Part shown: positions 63,866 through 64,000 of the stretch, piece by piece
Layout: the number at the start of each line of letters is the position of its first letter
Position numbering within the stretch: the first letter of the stretch is position 1
From: Gammaproteobacteria bacterium
Lineage (GTDB): Bacteria > Pseudomonadota > Gammaproteobacteria > Thiotrichales > Thiotrichaceae
DNA length: 64,000 bases
NCBI GenBank assembly: GCA_018822845.1
Contig: JAHJJD010000054.1
Location: 1 to 64,000 of the forward strand
Reading direction: 5' to 3'
The notes under the pieces: generated by a model
What the model saw: the letters and a program-made list of their open reading frames with translations, nothing else
Databases searched by the model: none
What the model was told of the DNA's origin: nothing
Program-made: the position numbers and the translations under genes

Positions 63866-64000
63866 TTACTTGGCGGTAACGGTGGTCGTCACCATATCGC
63901 CATCCTGCATCACCGGGCTATCCGCACCTTTGCCCTCACCAAACTCATAGATGCCGGGTTTCATGCCATCTTTCTCGGTATGCAGCATCAGCATCAACAT
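63866..64000 (-). CDS. C-terminal part of a CDS continuing past the window end (unknown product)
   Basis: Open frame ...MLMLMLHTEKDGMKPGIYEFGEGKGADSPVMQDGDMVTTTVTAK-stop. Confidence 0.5.
   Translation of the reverse strand: MLMLMLHTEKDGMKPGIYEFGEGKGADSPVMQDGDMVTTTVTAK

Overview
The window looks like gammaproteobacterial chromosome; gene content is consistent with a sulfur-oxidiser of the Thiothrix type, but that is inference. From left to right: (i) the end of a CRISPR array (1-540; 36-nt repeats, 32-35-nt spacers, one strongly diverged terminal repeat separated by only 7 nt). (ii) A minus-strand type III-B locus (about 1.0-12.4 kb) with cmr1-cas10/cmr2-cmr3-cmr4-cmr5-cmr6, cas6, a CARF-HEPN TM1812-type effector, an NE0113-type CARF protein, a DUF6516/TumE-like toxin plus HTH antitoxin pair between cmr6 and the CARF effector, and a small membrane protein; no cas1/cas2 is visible. 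(iii) selD/mnmH, a sugar transferase and gspD/E/F. (iv) An accessory block of secreted or unknown proteins (22.5-27.8 kb). (v) A TCA super-cluster, acnB-gltA-sucD-sucC-lpdA-sucB-zapE-sucA on minus and gntR-sdhCDAB-sdhE-sdhE-like on plus, with at least five TGTCGACA palindromes in its regulatory gaps. (vi) Housekeeping genes: pgsA, uvrC, ppdK, a DEAD-box helicase, CYTH, fabH, plsX, rpmF, yceD, maf, cytochrome c, aroE, hemB and an ABC exporter. GC-rich palindromic repeats recur through the window; two sit in frame inside coding sequences (sucB linker, ABC exporter NBD). The leading candidates for something new are the TA pair embedded in a Cmr locus whose Cas10 lacks an HD domain, the in-frame palindromic elements, and the tandem SdhE paralog lacking the RGxxE motif. 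All family calls come from reading motifs by eye; no database search was run.
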